The notes below the pieces were generated by a model. The model was not told the origin of the DNA. It did not search any database and saw only the letters and a list, made by a program, of their open reading frames with translations. Shown piece after piece: positions 1-8,371 of a DNA stretch of 64,000 bases. The first letter of the stretch is position 1; every line of letters starts with the position of its first letter. Origin of the DNA: Ruminococcus sp. (GTDB lineage: Bacteria; Bacillota; Clostridia; Oscillospirales; Ruminococcaceae); the NCBI GenBank assembly GCA_021202895.1, contig JAJQCE010000024.1, forward strand, positions 57,910 through 121,909. The letters run 5' to 3'. The translations under genes were made by a program, and so were the position numbers.

Positions 1-513
1 AATTGGAGCAAGGTTTCAGGCGCAGACGGTTACAGAGTTTACCGCTATGATTCCACAACTAAGACGTATGTCAAGGTTAAGACGATTAAAAGCGGCAGCA
101 CTACAACCTACCGCGACAGCGGTCTTAGCGCTGCTAAAACCTATAAATATAAGGTTAAAGCCTACACAAAAGAAGGCGGCACAACAACCTGGAGCTATGC
201 ATCGTCAGTAAAGACTACCGTCACAAGACCTAAAACCACTAGCTTTACAAGCTCGTCTAAAACCTCTACAGCTATAAGACTTAACTGGAAAAAGGTTAGC
301 TGCACAGGCTATAAAATTCAACGCTACAACAGCAAAACAAAGTCTTGGGTGACGATAAAAACCATCACCTCCTCCTCGACAACCACCTATAGAATTTCAG
401 GGCTTAGCAAAAATACAACCTACAAATTCCGCATAAGAGCTTATAAAAAGGCTTCGTCGGTAACAAAGTTCGGCAAATACAGCTCCGTTTATACGGTGAA
501 AACGAAAAGTTGA
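1..513 (+). CDS. Fibronectin type III repeat surface protein, C-terminal part (5' truncated by window)
   Basis: An open frame runs from base 1 to a TGA at 511-513, so only the C-terminal ~170 residues are visible. Two consecutive ~85-residue modules can be read. Each has the W-x-K-V-x-G-Y-x-(V/I)-x-R-Y pattern, a T-x-Y/L strand and a Y-x-(Y/F)-(K/R)-(V/I)-(K/R)-A-Y strand typical of fibronectin type III domains in Gram-positive extracellular enzymes and adhesins. The modules are rich in Lys, Thr and Ser. No sorting motif, dockerin or membrane anchor follows, so the protein ends on an FN3 strand. FN3 modules usually act as spacers next to a catalytic or binding domain, which would lie upstream of the window. 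The host protein's activity cannot be inferred. Confidence 0.85.
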   Translation, partial: NWSKVSGADGYRVYRYDSTTKTYVKVKTIKSGSTTTYRDSGLSAAKTYKYKVKAYTKEGGTTTWSYASSVKTTVTRPKTTSFTSSSKTSTAIRLNWKKVSCTGYKIQRYNSKTKSWVTIKTITSSSTTTYRISGLSKNTTYKFRIRAYKKASSVTKFGKYSSVYTVKTKS

Positions 514-552
514 CGTAATATGTGAAAAGCTTGTGTAATTTGTCTTATTCGC

Positions 553-607
553 TTGAAAAACGAACATAAATGTGCTATAATAGTATCAGCTGAAATTGGC
601 TGATACT
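553..607 (+). promoter_or_regulatory. Sigma-A promoter with inverted repeat over the start site
   Basis: TTGAAA (553-558), a 17-base spacer and TATAAT (576-581). A perfect 9-base inverted repeat, AGTATCAGC/GCTGATACT (582-590/599-607), begins directly after the -10 box and so covers the expected transcription start. It could be an operator or a 5' mRNA hairpin. The following Ts come before the RBS of the gene at 630. Confidence 0.7.
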
Positions 608-629
608 ATTTTTTAGGAGATGTTTTTTA

Positions 630-1229
630 GTGAGTGAAGAACAGGAAAAGAGCGAAGAAAAGCTTGTCGATTACTCGTCCGATGAAACCTATGATAGAAA
701 GCACGCTATGCTTTTAGCTCTTTTAAAATGGCTTGAGTGCGATTTTTTCGGAGCGTTTATTTTCCTCTCACTCCTTGCAATGACGCTCATGCTCGGTAAT
801 GCAGGCAACTTTATTTTTGGAACTATCGGACTTTTGCTCTATATATGCGTGCTTGCGGATTTCGGACTTAAAGAGGGAGCTAAAGCTCATACAAAAAAAA
901 TCATAAGAGGAGACGACACAGGTTCAAACTTCGGTCTTAAGCTAGGTCTTGTCGCCATGCTTCCCGCACTTTTCTCATATATCCTGCTGCTGATGTCCTA
1001 TTTTGACGTAGTAGGCTCGACAGTGCTTATTTTTAAAATTCTAAACTCTGGACTTTGGGGATATATAAATATCTTTGCTCCCTCAATGCAAATCGAGGAC
1101 GTTTCATCAACACTTCTTATCATCTACCCCTTGACAATGCTTATTTACCCCCTTACTGTTTTCTTTACATTCAAAATGGCATATAACAATGTTGACATAA
1201 AAACAAAAATCATGTACAAAAATCAATAA
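630..1229 (+). CDS. Multi-pass membrane protein of unknown function
   Basis: The GTG start has AGGAG 10 bases upstream. The protein is 199 residues with a charged, acidic N-terminal tail of about 40 residues, then four or five hydrophobic segments (roughly residues 39-55, 58-76, 103-125, 128-150 and 160-182). The overall arrangement recalls small Yip1-like or DUF membrane proteins, but no diagnostic motif is visible, so no function is assigned. It is followed 15 bases later by a lipoprotein gene and then recQ on the same strand, so the three may share the promoter at 553-581. The lipoprotein may act with it at the membrane. That link is inference from spacing only. Confidence 0.75.
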   Translation: MSEEQEKSEEKLVDYSSDETYDRKHAMLLALLKWLECDFFGAFIFLSLLAMTLMLGNAGNFIFGTIGLLLYICVLADFGLKEGAKAHTKKIIRGDDTGSNFGLKLGLVAMLPALFSYILLLMSYFDVVGSTVLIFKILNSGLWGYINIFAPSMQIEDVSSTLLIIYPLTMLIYPLTVFFTFKMAYNNVDIKTKIMYKNQ

Positions 1230-1244
1230 GGAAGGGCTTAATCT

Positions 1245-2027
1245 ATGAATTTTTTAAAAATCATCACCTCTGCGGCTTTAACGGCATTGTGCCTCTCCTC
1301 CTGCTCAGGCTCTGCTGATGAAAGCACAGATGAATTTACAGATGAAAAAACCTACGCCGAAACGCTTTCAGATAACCTTGACGCAGGGCAGTATTATATA
1401 GACATGGTTATTTCAGGCACAGATTACGAAACCGATATGCCCTGTATCATGATTGAAAACGGCAGCGACGGCTATGTATCTATGACGCTCAGCGGAGTTG
1501 TAACTGAGTTTTATACGGTTGATTCCGCCACATACATGATTATGGAGGACATCTGCTGCTATCAGCTCACTGATGAAACTGGCGGCTTCGGAAACGGTTT
1601 TTTAAAAATCGGCGAGGGCGATTCCTTGACAGATACAAGCTCGCAAGACGGCATAGTCACAGAAATATACACCTCCTCAGGAGATTCATCAGAGTCAGCT
1701 AATGAAACCTACACATTTACCTTTGACGAAGAATCAGGCGACCTATTAAGCTTCACAGCTAAAAGCGATAATGAAACAACTACCGCCGATATAAATTCCA
1801 TCTCATGGGAGGGTTCAGAAATTGTAATGCCCGACATAACAGGCTGGAGCGATATTTCAAATGAAAATATTGACGAGGATACGCAGCTAAAAATCACACT
1901 TTATTTCATGGGAGTCACAGAGCAAATGCTTGAGGATAACGGCACCACCTTTGACGAAGCAATAAAACTCAGCGATGAAGAGCTTAACGATTTGCTCGAC
2001 AAAATGGAAATTGATATTTATAATTAA
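1245..2027 (+). CDS. Secreted lipoprotein, unknown function
   Basis: A 260-residue protein with an N-terminal lipoprotein signal (hydrophobic run then LSSC, Cys about residue 20). It should be lipid-anchored on the outer face of the cytoplasmic membrane. The mature part is acidic and rich in Ser, Thr, Asp and Glu. It has the feel of a small beta-rich fold similar to LppX/LolA-like lipoproteins, with repeated short strands such as YYIDMVISGTDYETD and a C-terminal acidic helix. That resemblance is only structural intuition. It starts 15 bases after the membrane protein gene and ends 14 bases before recQ, so it is in the same transcription unit. No catalytic motif is visible. Confidence 0.8.
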   Translation: MNFLKIITSAALTALCLSSCSGSADESTDEFTDEKTYAETLSDNLDAGQYYIDMVISGTDYETDMPCIMIENGSDGYVSMTLSGVVTEFYTVDSATYMIMEDICCYQLTDETGGFGNGFLKIGEGDSLTDTSSQDGIVTEIYTSSGDSSESANETYTFTFDEESGDLLSFTAKSDNETTTADINSISWEGSEIVMPDITGWSDISNENIDEDTQLKITLYFMGVTEQMLEDNGTTFDEAIKLSDEELNDLLDKMEIDIYN

Positions 2028-2041
2028 AGGCAGAAAACGAT

Positions 2042-4189
2042 ATGAAACAAAAGCTTTTGAAAAATTACTTCGGATATGAAGCCTTCAGAGATGGTCAGGA
2101 AAAAATAATAGATGAAATACTCTCAGGCAGAGATGTTCTCGCCATTATGCCTACAGGCGCAGGAAAATCGGTTTGCTACCAGCTTCCTGCGCTTATGCTT
2201 GATGGAATAACTGTTGTAATTTCACCGCTTATCTCTCTTATGAAGGATCAGGTAAATTCGCTGATTCAGTCAGGCATAAGCTGCGCCTACATAAATAGCT
2301 CGCTTAATCCCAGCCAGCTGGGAATTGTGATGGAAAGAGCAAGAAACAATCAGTATAAAATCATCTATATAGCCCCCGAAAGACTAATGACGCCCTCCTT
2401 TATCAGCTTTGCTGAAAATGCGAAAATCAGCATGATTTCAGTTGACGAGGCGCACTGCGTTTCTCAGTGGGGACAGGATTTTCGCCCGTCCTATGTAAGC
2501 ATACGCGAGTTTGCGGCTTCTCTCCCCTTCCGCCCGATTATCTCCGCATTCACCGCCACCGCCACAGACGCTGTGAAAAAAGATATAGTAAAAATGCTTG
2601 CGCTTAATAATCCCTATACCGTAACCACAGGCTTCGACAGAAAGAATCTTTACTTTAGCGTTTGCGAGCCTGACAATAAGCTTTTAAAAACCAGACAGCT
2701 TGTCGAGCAATCAAAAAATTCATCAGGTATAATTTATTGCAGCACAAGAAAAAATACAGAAGCAGTGTACGACTATTTAAATTCTGTAGGAATCCCCTGC
2801 TTAAAATACCACGCAGGACTTTCCGATGACGAGCGCAGACGCAATCAGGAGGATTTTATCTGCGACAGAGTTAAGGTTATGGCGGCAACTAACGCTTTCG
2901 GTATGGGAATTGATAAATCAAACGTCAGCTTTGTAATTCATTATAATATGCCAAAGGATATAGAAAGCTACTATCAGGAGGCAGGCAGAGCAGGTCGCGA
3001 CGGCTCTGAAGCACTCTGTACACTGCTCTTTTCAAGACAGGATATCCGCACAAACAGATTTTTAATTGATAAAACAGCAGAGGACTCACAGCTTGACCCC
3101 ACTCTTGCCGAAGCTCTTCGTCAGCGTGATTATATGCGCCTTAACGAGATGGTTAAATACTGCACAACTACAGATTGCCTGCGACACTTTATTTTAAGCT
3201 ATTTTGGTGAAAAATCAAACGACTACTGTGGCAAATGCTCCTCCTGCGAAAACGGCTGTGTAACCGAGGACGTAACAATAGCATCTCAGAAAATTCTCTC
3301 CTGCATCTTTAGACTTAAACAGCGAAATCTTAAATTCGGAGAAACGATGGTTACAGATATTCTCTGCGGCTCTAAAAATAAAAAGCTCCTTGATATGAGC
3401 CTTGACAGTCTAAGCACCTATGCAATTATAACAGATGTTAAACGAGAAAAAATCCGCCAGATTATTCAGGGACTTTGCGGCAGAGGCTATATCAGAAAGG
3501 ACGAGCATGACGCTCTTGTGTTGACTGCCTCCGCAAAAGAAGTGCTTATAGACGGCAAAAACGTGACGATGAGCTTTAAAAAGAAGAGCGAAACAAAGCC
3601 TAAGGTTATTAAAAAAGCATCGGGAAGATATGAGGAAAACGAGGAGCTTTTCGAGCTTTTAAAGCAGCTTCGACTTTCAATCGCTCAAAAAGCAAGGGTT
3701 CCCGCTTACATAATTTTTCCCGATTCCTCTCTCCACGATATGTGCCGTAAGCTTCCTAAAACTCTTGACGAATTTTCAGATGTTTCAGGAGTAGGACAAA
3801 ATAAGCTTCAACGCTACGGCAAGGATTTTGTCAGGGTGATTAACGACTTTGCAGCTAAAACAGATAAAAATCCAGAGCACAGCAATACCAATTCCCCTGA
3901 ACAGCTCTCCTCTAAAAGAATAATAAAGCCCCTCACCCTTGAACAGCTTTCTCAGAAAAAAGCCGATGAACTCGGCTCGAACGCACAGGATGAAAGAGAA
4001 AAAATTCTGAATTTCCTTTCAAAGCAAGGCTTTGTTGCCTTAGATAATTCAAACCTCACAGTAACAGCTCTGGGCGGCACAAACGGAATACATCTCTCAA
4101 CAACATTTTCAGACGATGAACTCGTTACAGAAATCGTACTGAAAAAAAACGTCCAGCTTTTGATTGAAAAACAATTGTACAATTCCTAA
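2042..4189 (+). CDS. recQ: ATP-dependent DNA helicase RecQ
   Basis: The 715-residue protein has the full RecQ order. The superfamily 2 ATPase core shows Walker A MPTGAGKS (about residues 36-43), DEAH in SVDEAHCVSQWGQDFRP and SAFTATAT, then a second RecA-like domain ending in the arginine finger region YYQEAGRAGRDG. A zinc-binding RQC subdomain follows (CLRHFILSYFG...CGKCSSCENGC), then a winged helix and an HRDC domain (about residues 540-610, PAYIIFPDSSLHDMC). It unwinds 3'-5' and works in recombination repair and fork restart. The ~100-residue C-terminal extension after HRDC ends in another helical segment, making it somewhat longer than E. coli RecQ. It is followed by an intrinsic terminator at 4218. 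Confidence 0.97.
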   Translation: MKQKLLKNYFGYEAFRDGQEKIIDEILSGRDVLAIMPTGAGKSVCYQLPALMLDGITVVISPLISLMKDQVNSLIQSGISCAYINSSLNPSQLGIVMERARNNQYKIIYIAPERLMTPSFISFAENAKISMISVDEAHCVSQWGQDFRPSYVSIREFAASLPFRPIISAFTATATDAVKKDIVKMLALNNPYTVTTGFDRKNLYFSVCEPDNKLLKTRQLVEQSKNSSGIIYCSTRKNTEAVYDYLNSVGIPCLKYHAGLSDDERRRNQEDFICDRVKVMAATNAFGMGIDKSNVSFVIHYNMPKDIESYYQEAGRAGRDGSEALCTLLFSRQDIRTNRFLIDKTAEDSQLDPTLAEALRQRDYMRLNEMVKYCTTTDCLRHFILSYFGEKSNDYCGKCSSCENGCVTEDVTIASQKILSCIFRLKQRNLKFGETMVTDILCGSKNKKLLDMSLDSLSTYAIITDVKREKIRQIIQGLCGRGYIRKDEHDALVLTASAKEVLIDGKNVTMSFKKKSETKPKVIKKASGRYEENEELFELLKQLRLSIAQKARVPAYIIFPDSSLHDMCRKLPKTLDEFSDVSGVGQNKLQRYGKDFVRVINDFAAKTDKNPEHSNTNSPEQLSSKRIIKPLTLEQLSQKKADELGSNAQDEREKILNFLSKQGFVALDNSNLTVTALGGTNGIHLSTTFSDDELVTEIVLKKNVQLLIEKQLYNS

Positions 4190-4217
4190 TATCCATATTT
4201 GTAAATAATTTACTGTA

Positions 4218-4247
4218 AATCCGAACCATTTTGGCTCGGATTTTTTT
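4218..4247 (+). terminator. Intrinsic terminator after recQ
   Basis: Stem AAATCCGAACC/GGCTCGGATTT with one mismatch and a short loop, followed by a seven-T run. It closes the recQ transcription unit. Confidence 0.85.
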
Positions 4248-4325
4248 GTGCATATAGTACAAATTGAAGAGTTTAAATCTGTGCAAACAAACAGTTTAAA
4301 TTTTAATTTAGACATATTTCGTTAA

Positions 4326-4349
4326 TTGTTGCACATTTTTGTGCAACAA
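4326..4349. promoter_or_regulatory. Perfect 9-bp inverted repeat upstream of the phage-head cassette
   Basis: TTGTTGCAC/GTGCAACAA separated by six bases (ATTTTT). The arm shares TTGTGCAA with motifs upstream of several other promoters in the window (see findings). No convincing -35/-10 pair was found between it and terS. It is a candidate operator or terminator-like hairpin. Confidence 0.5.
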
Positions 4350-4391
4350 AAGTGCGAAAAAAGCCTAATTATGAAGGGGGTCGAAAATAAA

Positions 4392-4532
4392 GTGAGCGAA
4401 ATTTACCAATTCCAAAAGGAAAAACAGGAGGTTAAAAAAATGAAAAATAAGTACGAAATCTTCGCCTATAAGTATTCCGAGTGTGGGAACTGGGCTTGCT
4501 CAAAATTTCGCTCATGCTTTTCTTTATCATAG
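4392..4532 (+). pseudogene. Truncated duplicate of the terS 5' end
   Basis: A frame beginning at GTG 4392 (AAGGGGG upstream), or at ATG 4440 (AGGAGG 8 bases upstream), encodes MKNKYEIFAYKYSECGN. This is identical to the first 17 residues of the intact terS at 4599, but it then diverges into unrelated sequence and stops at 4532. The two 51-base stretches differ at six positions, all synonymous third positions. So this copy diverged while its protein was still under selection and was truncated later, or it came from a related functional gene by recombination. The 4371/4392 starts add an extra N-terminus not present in the second copy. It is unlikely to make a working product. Confidence 0.75.
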
Positions 4533-4565
4533 CAAGCCCTATAAATTTGCACTTCGTGCAAATTT
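4492..4565. repeat. Two hairpins separating the two terS starts
   Basis: GGGCTTGCT (4492-4500) pairs with AGCAAGCCC (4531-4539). AAATTTGCAC/GTGCAAATTT (4543-4552/4556-4565) forms a perfect 10-bp hairpin with a TTC loop. They occupy the insertion between the truncated and intact terS starts and could be the remains of a small mobile element. Confidence 0.5.
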
Positions 4566-4598
4566 CCAAAATTCAGCACAATGCAGAAAGGATAAAAA

Positions 4599-5042
4599 AT
4601 GAAAAATAAGTACGAAATTTTTGCCTATAAATATTCTGAATGTGGTAACATTTATGAGGCTGCTAAAGCGGCTGATATTTCACCGCTTGACGCAGTTGCA
4701 ATGATGATTAATGCCAAGGTATTTAAAAAGGCAAAGGAATTTAAGCAAAGCAGAATAAGCTGTCCTGCGTCAGAGGGTCTGAGGCGGATAGCTTTCGGAA
4801 GAAATAACGACGCTGTAAAGCTTGCGTTTTCTGAGGAGGTCACTCCGCAGATGATTGAAAATTTAGATTTGTACGGAGTAAGTGAAATCAAATGCGGCAA
4901 GGGAGTGGTTGAAATTAAATTTTTCGACAGGCAAAAGGCGCTTGACGCACTTTACCTTGCGGAAAGCGAACAGGCAAATGAAAACAGTGCGGAGAATCTA
5001 ATAACTGCCATCTACGGCAAACGAGAGGATGATATGCCTTGA
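4599..5042 (+). CDS. terS: Phage terminase small subunit
   Basis: The 147-residue protein begins MKNKYEIFAYKYSECGN and has an N-terminal helix-turn-helix-like segment (YEAAKAADISPLDAVAMMIN), as terminase small subunits do to recognise packaging sites. The role is supported mainly by position: its stop overlaps the start of terL (TTG 5039) by four bases. The RBS GAAAGGA lies 8-9 bases before the ATG. The C-terminal half (QKALDALYLAESEQAN...) probably contacts TerL or oligomerises. A partial duplicate of the gene start lies just upstream. TerS normally selects the DNA to be packaged, so in a domesticated particle it would decide cargo specificity. Confidence 0.8.
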   Translation: MKNKYEIFAYKYSECGNIYEAAKAADISPLDAVAMMINAKVFKKAKEFKQSRISCPASEGLRRIAFGRNNDAVKLAFSEEVTPQMIENLDLYGVSEIKCGKGVVEIKFFDRQKALDALYLAESEQANENSAENLITAIYGKREDDMP

Positions 5043-6283
5043 AGCTAAAGATGCTTTCAGATAAACAGAAAAAAATTTTCACATGGTGGAAAAATAAAGA
5101 GCCCTGCGAATTTGACGGTATAATCTGCGATGGCGCAGTCAGATCCGGAAAAACAACCTGTATGTCATATTCCTTTGTCGTATGGTCAATGCTCAGCTTT
5201 AATCATTCAAATTTTGCGATATGCGGAAAAACAATAAGCTCTGTAAAAAGAAATTTTCTCGAACCGCTGATCGCTTTTTCAAGGGAAATCGGATTTAACG
5301 TTGAGCAAAAGGCTTCAAAAAACTACATTGAAATTTCCTCTGCAAAATACCGCAACAGATACTATATTTTCGGTGGCAAGGACGAGGGCTCTGCGGCAAT
5401 AATTCAAGGCATGACGCTAAGCGGAGTGCTGTTTGATGAAACTGCGCTGATGCCTAGAAGCTTTGTCGAGCAGGCAGTTGCCAGATGCTCTGTGCCGGGT
5501 TCAAAGCTGTGGTTTAACTGCAATCCAGAAAGCAGCTCACATTGGTTCAAACGGGAATGGATAGACAAGTGCAAAGAAAAGCGGCTTTACCATCTTCACT
5601 TTACACTTGACGATAATCCTGCTCTTTCCAAAAAAATCAAGGATCGCTACAAAAGACTTTACAGCGGAGCTTTCTACGAAAGATTTATTCTGGGAAAATG
5701 GTGCGATGTGACAGGTCTTATCTACCCCATGTTCAAGGAAAAGCTTCATGTTGCAAGACTGCTTCCCGAAAGCTTTGAAAGGTATATAGTAAGCTGTGAC
5801 TACGGCACTGTAAACCCATCAAGCTTCGGACTGTGGGGACTTTCAAACGGAATATGGTATCGTATCAGCGAATACTATTACGATTCTAAAAAAGAAGGTA
5901 TGCAGCGAACGGACGAAGAACACTATGCAGCTTTAGAACGGCTTTGCGGCGACAGAAAAATTGAAAAGATAATTTGCGACCCTTCAGCCGCTTCCTTTAT
6001 CACCTGTATTCGCCGTCACGGAAAATTTGCGGTAACGCCTGCTAAAAATGATGTTCTCAGCGGAATAAGGCGTGTCGGCGATATGCTAAGCTCAGGCAAA
6101 ATAAAAATTTCCTCCGCCTGCACCGACTGTATTCGTGAATTTTCCCTTTACCGCTGGGACGACTCGGCGGCGGCAGATCGCCCACTTAAGGAAAACGACC
6201 ACGCAATGGACGATCTGCGTTACTTTGTAAGCGACATATATAAAGGCGACGACTGCTTTTTTGTAATGTCGCTGGAACGATAA
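5039..6283 (+). CDS. terL: Phage terminase large subunit (PBSX-like)
   Basis: The 414-residue packaging motor starts at TTG overlapping the terS stop. Walker A is GAVRSGKTT (about residues 34-42). Walker B with its catalytic Glu is VLFDETAL (about 130-137), and the coupling region is KLWFNCNPESSSHW. The C-terminal RNase H-like nuclease shows SCDYGTVNP (about 250), ICDPSAASF (about 317) and a late acidic AMDDLRYF, the usual three-Asp metal site. All key residues appear present, so both ATPase and nuclease should be active. This argues against simple decay. Domain order and length match the PBSX/TIGR01547-type terminases of Firmicutes. Confidence 0.95.
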   Translation: MKLKMLSDKQKKIFTWWKNKEPCEFDGIICDGAVRSGKTTCMSYSFVVWSMLSFNHSNFAICGKTISSVKRNFLEPLIAFSREIGFNVEQKASKNYIEISSAKYRNRYYIFGGKDEGSAAIIQGMTLSGVLFDETALMPRSFVEQAVARCSVPGSKLWFNCNPESSSHWFKREWIDKCKEKRLYHLHFTLDDNPALSKKIKDRYKRLYSGAFYERFILGKWCDVTGLIYPMFKEKLHVARLLPESFERYIVSCDYGTVNPSSFGLWGLSNGIWYRISEYYYDSKKEGMQRTDEEHYAALERLCGDRKIEKIICDPSAASFITCIRRHGKFAVTPAKNDVLSGIRRVGDMLSSGKIKISSACTDCIREFSLYRWDDSAAADRPLKENDHAMDDLRYFVSDIYKGDDCFFVMSLER

Positions 6284-6312
6284 TTTAATACACTGGGAGG
6301 TGTGTCTTTTAG

Positions 6313-7464
6313 TTGAAAAGGAAAAATAATAAGCAAAAAACAGTTTTTAGTGAAATCAGCGCATCCGCTCCACAGCAGGGAGGCTTCAGGCTTGCGCCTC
6401 ATCCGCTGACCTTTGAGGAGGGGTTATACGAGGAGCTTCGTGCAAAGGTACCGATTATCGATGCGGCTATTTCAAAAATAGTCAGACTAACCTGCGGCTT
6501 TAAATTAAGCTGTGACGACAAATCAACCGAGCAGAGAATAAACGACTTCTTTGCGACCTTACCTGTATGCGTATCGGGAAGCTCTCTTGAAACCTTCAGC
6601 GAAATCTACCTCGATTCACTGCTGACCTACGGCAGAGCGTTCGGAGAAATTCTCGTGAGCAGCCGCACACATTCGCTGTCAGGACTTTACTGCGCAGACT
6701 GTACGCTTTACAATGTGCGTCCTACGGAAAATGAGCAGGGCTATGAAATTTACAGTATCCTGACCAGAGAAAGGCTTAGCACTGCTCACCCTGAGCGGCT
6801 GCTCTACACAGCGCAAAATCCCACGCCAAAAAATCCAAGCGGCGTATCTCTGCTGAGAGGACTTCCAGCACTAAGCTCAGTGCTTATGCGGATTTACGAG
6901 GCTGTCGGACAAAACTTTGACCGTGCGGGAAATGTGCGCTATGCCGTAACCTACAAGCCGTCAACGGAAAATGACTCGGCTTTTGCAAAGCAAAGAGCAG
7001 TTGAAATAGCCGAGCAATGGTCTGACGGCATGGCGGCATCAAAGGCAGGCTGCATTAAGGATTTTGTCGCTGTGGGAGATGTTGATATTAAGGTTATCGG
7101 CGCTGATGGAATCATGCTCGACACGGAAATTCCGGTTCGCCAGATTTTAGAACAGCTTATAGCAAAGCTTTCTATTCCACCCTTCCTTCTGGGACTGAAC
7201 TGGTCTACAACCGAGCGCATGAGCAGTCAGCAGGCTGATATACTGACAAGCGAAATCGACTACTACCGCAGGCTTCTCACTCAGGCTATAATGAAAATAG
7301 TCAGATTCTACTGCGCCACAGAGGGCATAAACAAAAGAGTCAGCGTTGAGTGGGACAATGTAAATTTGCAGGACGAGGAATCGCTTGCGCTTGCGGCTTT
7401 GTACCGTGCGCAGACAGCACAGCTTGAACAAAATCTGAAAGGAGTAAACAGCTATGGAAACTAA
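6313..7464 (+). CDS. Phage portal protein
   Basis: A 383-residue protein starting at TTG with GGGAGGTG upstream. It lies directly after terL and before the protease, the standard position for the portal. Visible portal-like features are an N-terminal region that leads into PIIDAAISKIVRLTCGFKL, a central LLYTAQNPTPKNPSGVSLLRGL and a C-terminal clip/stem segment, ISTERMSSQQADILTSEIDYYRRLL-like (TTERMSSQQADILTSEIDYYRRLLTQAI). It would form the dodecameric ring through which DNA enters the capsid. It is shorter than SPP1 gp6, in the range of compact HK97-type portals. The last bases overlap the next gene by 11, implying translational coupling. Confidence 0.88.
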   Translation: MKRKNNKQKTVFSEISASAPQQGGFRLAPHPLTFEEGLYEELRAKVPIIDAAISKIVRLTCGFKLSCDDKSTEQRINDFFATLPVCVSGSSLETFSEIYLDSLLTYGRAFGEILVSSRTHSLSGLYCADCTLYNVRPTENEQGYEIYSILTRERLSTAHPERLLYTAQNPTPKNPSGVSLLRGLPALSSVLMRIYEAVGQNFDRAGNVRYAVTYKPSTENDSAFAKQRAVEIAEQWSDGMAASKAGCIKDFVAVGDVDIKVIGADGIMLDTEIPVRQILEQLIAKLSIPPFLLGLNWSTTERMSSQQADILTSEIDYYRRLLTQAIMKIVRFYCATEGINKRVSVEWDNVNLQDEESLALAALYRAQTAQLEQNLKGVNSYGN

Positions 7465-8365
7465 TGAAAACAATGAATTATCGAATGAGCTTGAGCTTAT
7501 CAACAAGCTTTCAAGACGTAAGCTTAACGAGGACGAGGTGTATATCTTTTCGGTAATTCTCTGCGACAACGAAACGGACAGAGATAACGAGAGATTTTCA
7601 ATAGCCTCTCTCAGGAAGCTTGCAGAGCTTTTTGTCGGCAAGACGGGAATTTTTGACCACGACCCAAAGGGAGCAAATCAAACTGCGAGAATTTTCTCAA
7701 CGCAGCTGCTTCAAGAGCCCGAAAAACGCACGCATTCAGGTGAGGTTTACACCTATCTGAAAGCTAAAGCCTACATGATGAGAACCGACAAAAATTCCGA
7801 CTTTATCAAGGAAATTGACGGCGGAATCAAAAAGGAGGTAAGCGTATGCTGCTCGGTAAATCACGAAATTTGCAGCATATGCGGCGAGGACAAAAAAAGC
7901 TCATCCTGCTCTCACATCAAAGGCGAATACTACAGCGGAAAGCTTTGCGAGGGTATTTTAGACGGCGTTACAGACGCATACGAATGGTCCTTTGTCGCAA
8001 TTCCTGCGCAGCCAAATGCCGGAGTAACAAAGTCATTGACAAGTATAAGCGATGGAAAAGTAAGCGAAAGCAATGAGAATTTGACAAAATCGCTTGAGAG
8101 AAGGCTTGAAAAAAGCAAGGCTGACATATCAAAAGCCAAGGACGATATTTTAACGGAGATTATCCGACTGGGACAATTTTGCGTACCTGCATTTAATCCC
8201 GAAACAACAAGAGCGTTATGCGCTAATATGGATATTGATCAGCTTCTTAGCTTTAAAGAGCAAACAAGAAAACAGGTAAAGGTGCAAACGCCTAAAAGCA
8301 CACTTGCGGCAAGTGAAAATTATGCCGCTAAAAACTTGAAATTTAAAATGAAAAAAGGAGAATGA
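7454..8365 (+). CDS. Prohead maturation protease with C-terminal scaffold-like region
   Basis: A 303-residue protein between portal and capsid genes. The N-terminal ~200 residues fit a prohead protease: VYIFSVILCDNETDRDNERF, the catalytic His candidate in GIFDHDPKG and the Ser in KKEVSVCCSVNHEIC, then AYEWSFVAIPAQPNAGV near the end of the domain. An insert with four Cys/His (ICSICGEDKKSSSCSHI) may bind zinc, which is not usual for the family. Residues ~215-303 are charged and helical (SLERRLEKSKADISKAKDDILTEI), as expected for a fused scaffold (delta) domain. It would cleave the capsid scaffold and itself during maturation. The assignment is good from context and moderate from sequence. Confidence 0.8.
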   Translation: METNENNELSNELELINKLSRRKLNEDEVYIFSVILCDNETDRDNERFSIASLRKLAELFVGKTGIFDHDPKGANQTARIFSTQLLQEPEKRTHSGEVYTYLKAKAYMMRTDKNSDFIKEIDGGIKKEVSVCCSVNHEICSICGEDKKSSSCSHIKGEYYSGKLCEGILDGVTDAYEWSFVAIPAQPNAGVTKSLTSISDGKVSESNENLTKSLERRLEKSKADISKAKDDILTEIIRLGQFCVPAFNPETTRALCANMDIDQLLSFKEQTRKQVKVQTPKSTLAASENYAAKNLKFKMKKGE

Positions 8366-8371
8366 TTATTT

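Noticed and set aside
4492-4565. A complete insertion sequence between the two terS starts
   Set aside because: About 110 bases with two hairpins only, no transposase and no target-site duplication. At most a small element or scar.
5537-5749. Minus-strand ORFs inside the head cassette and other similar track entries
   Set aside because: They lie in other frames of genes with clear motifs and lack ribosome binding sites.
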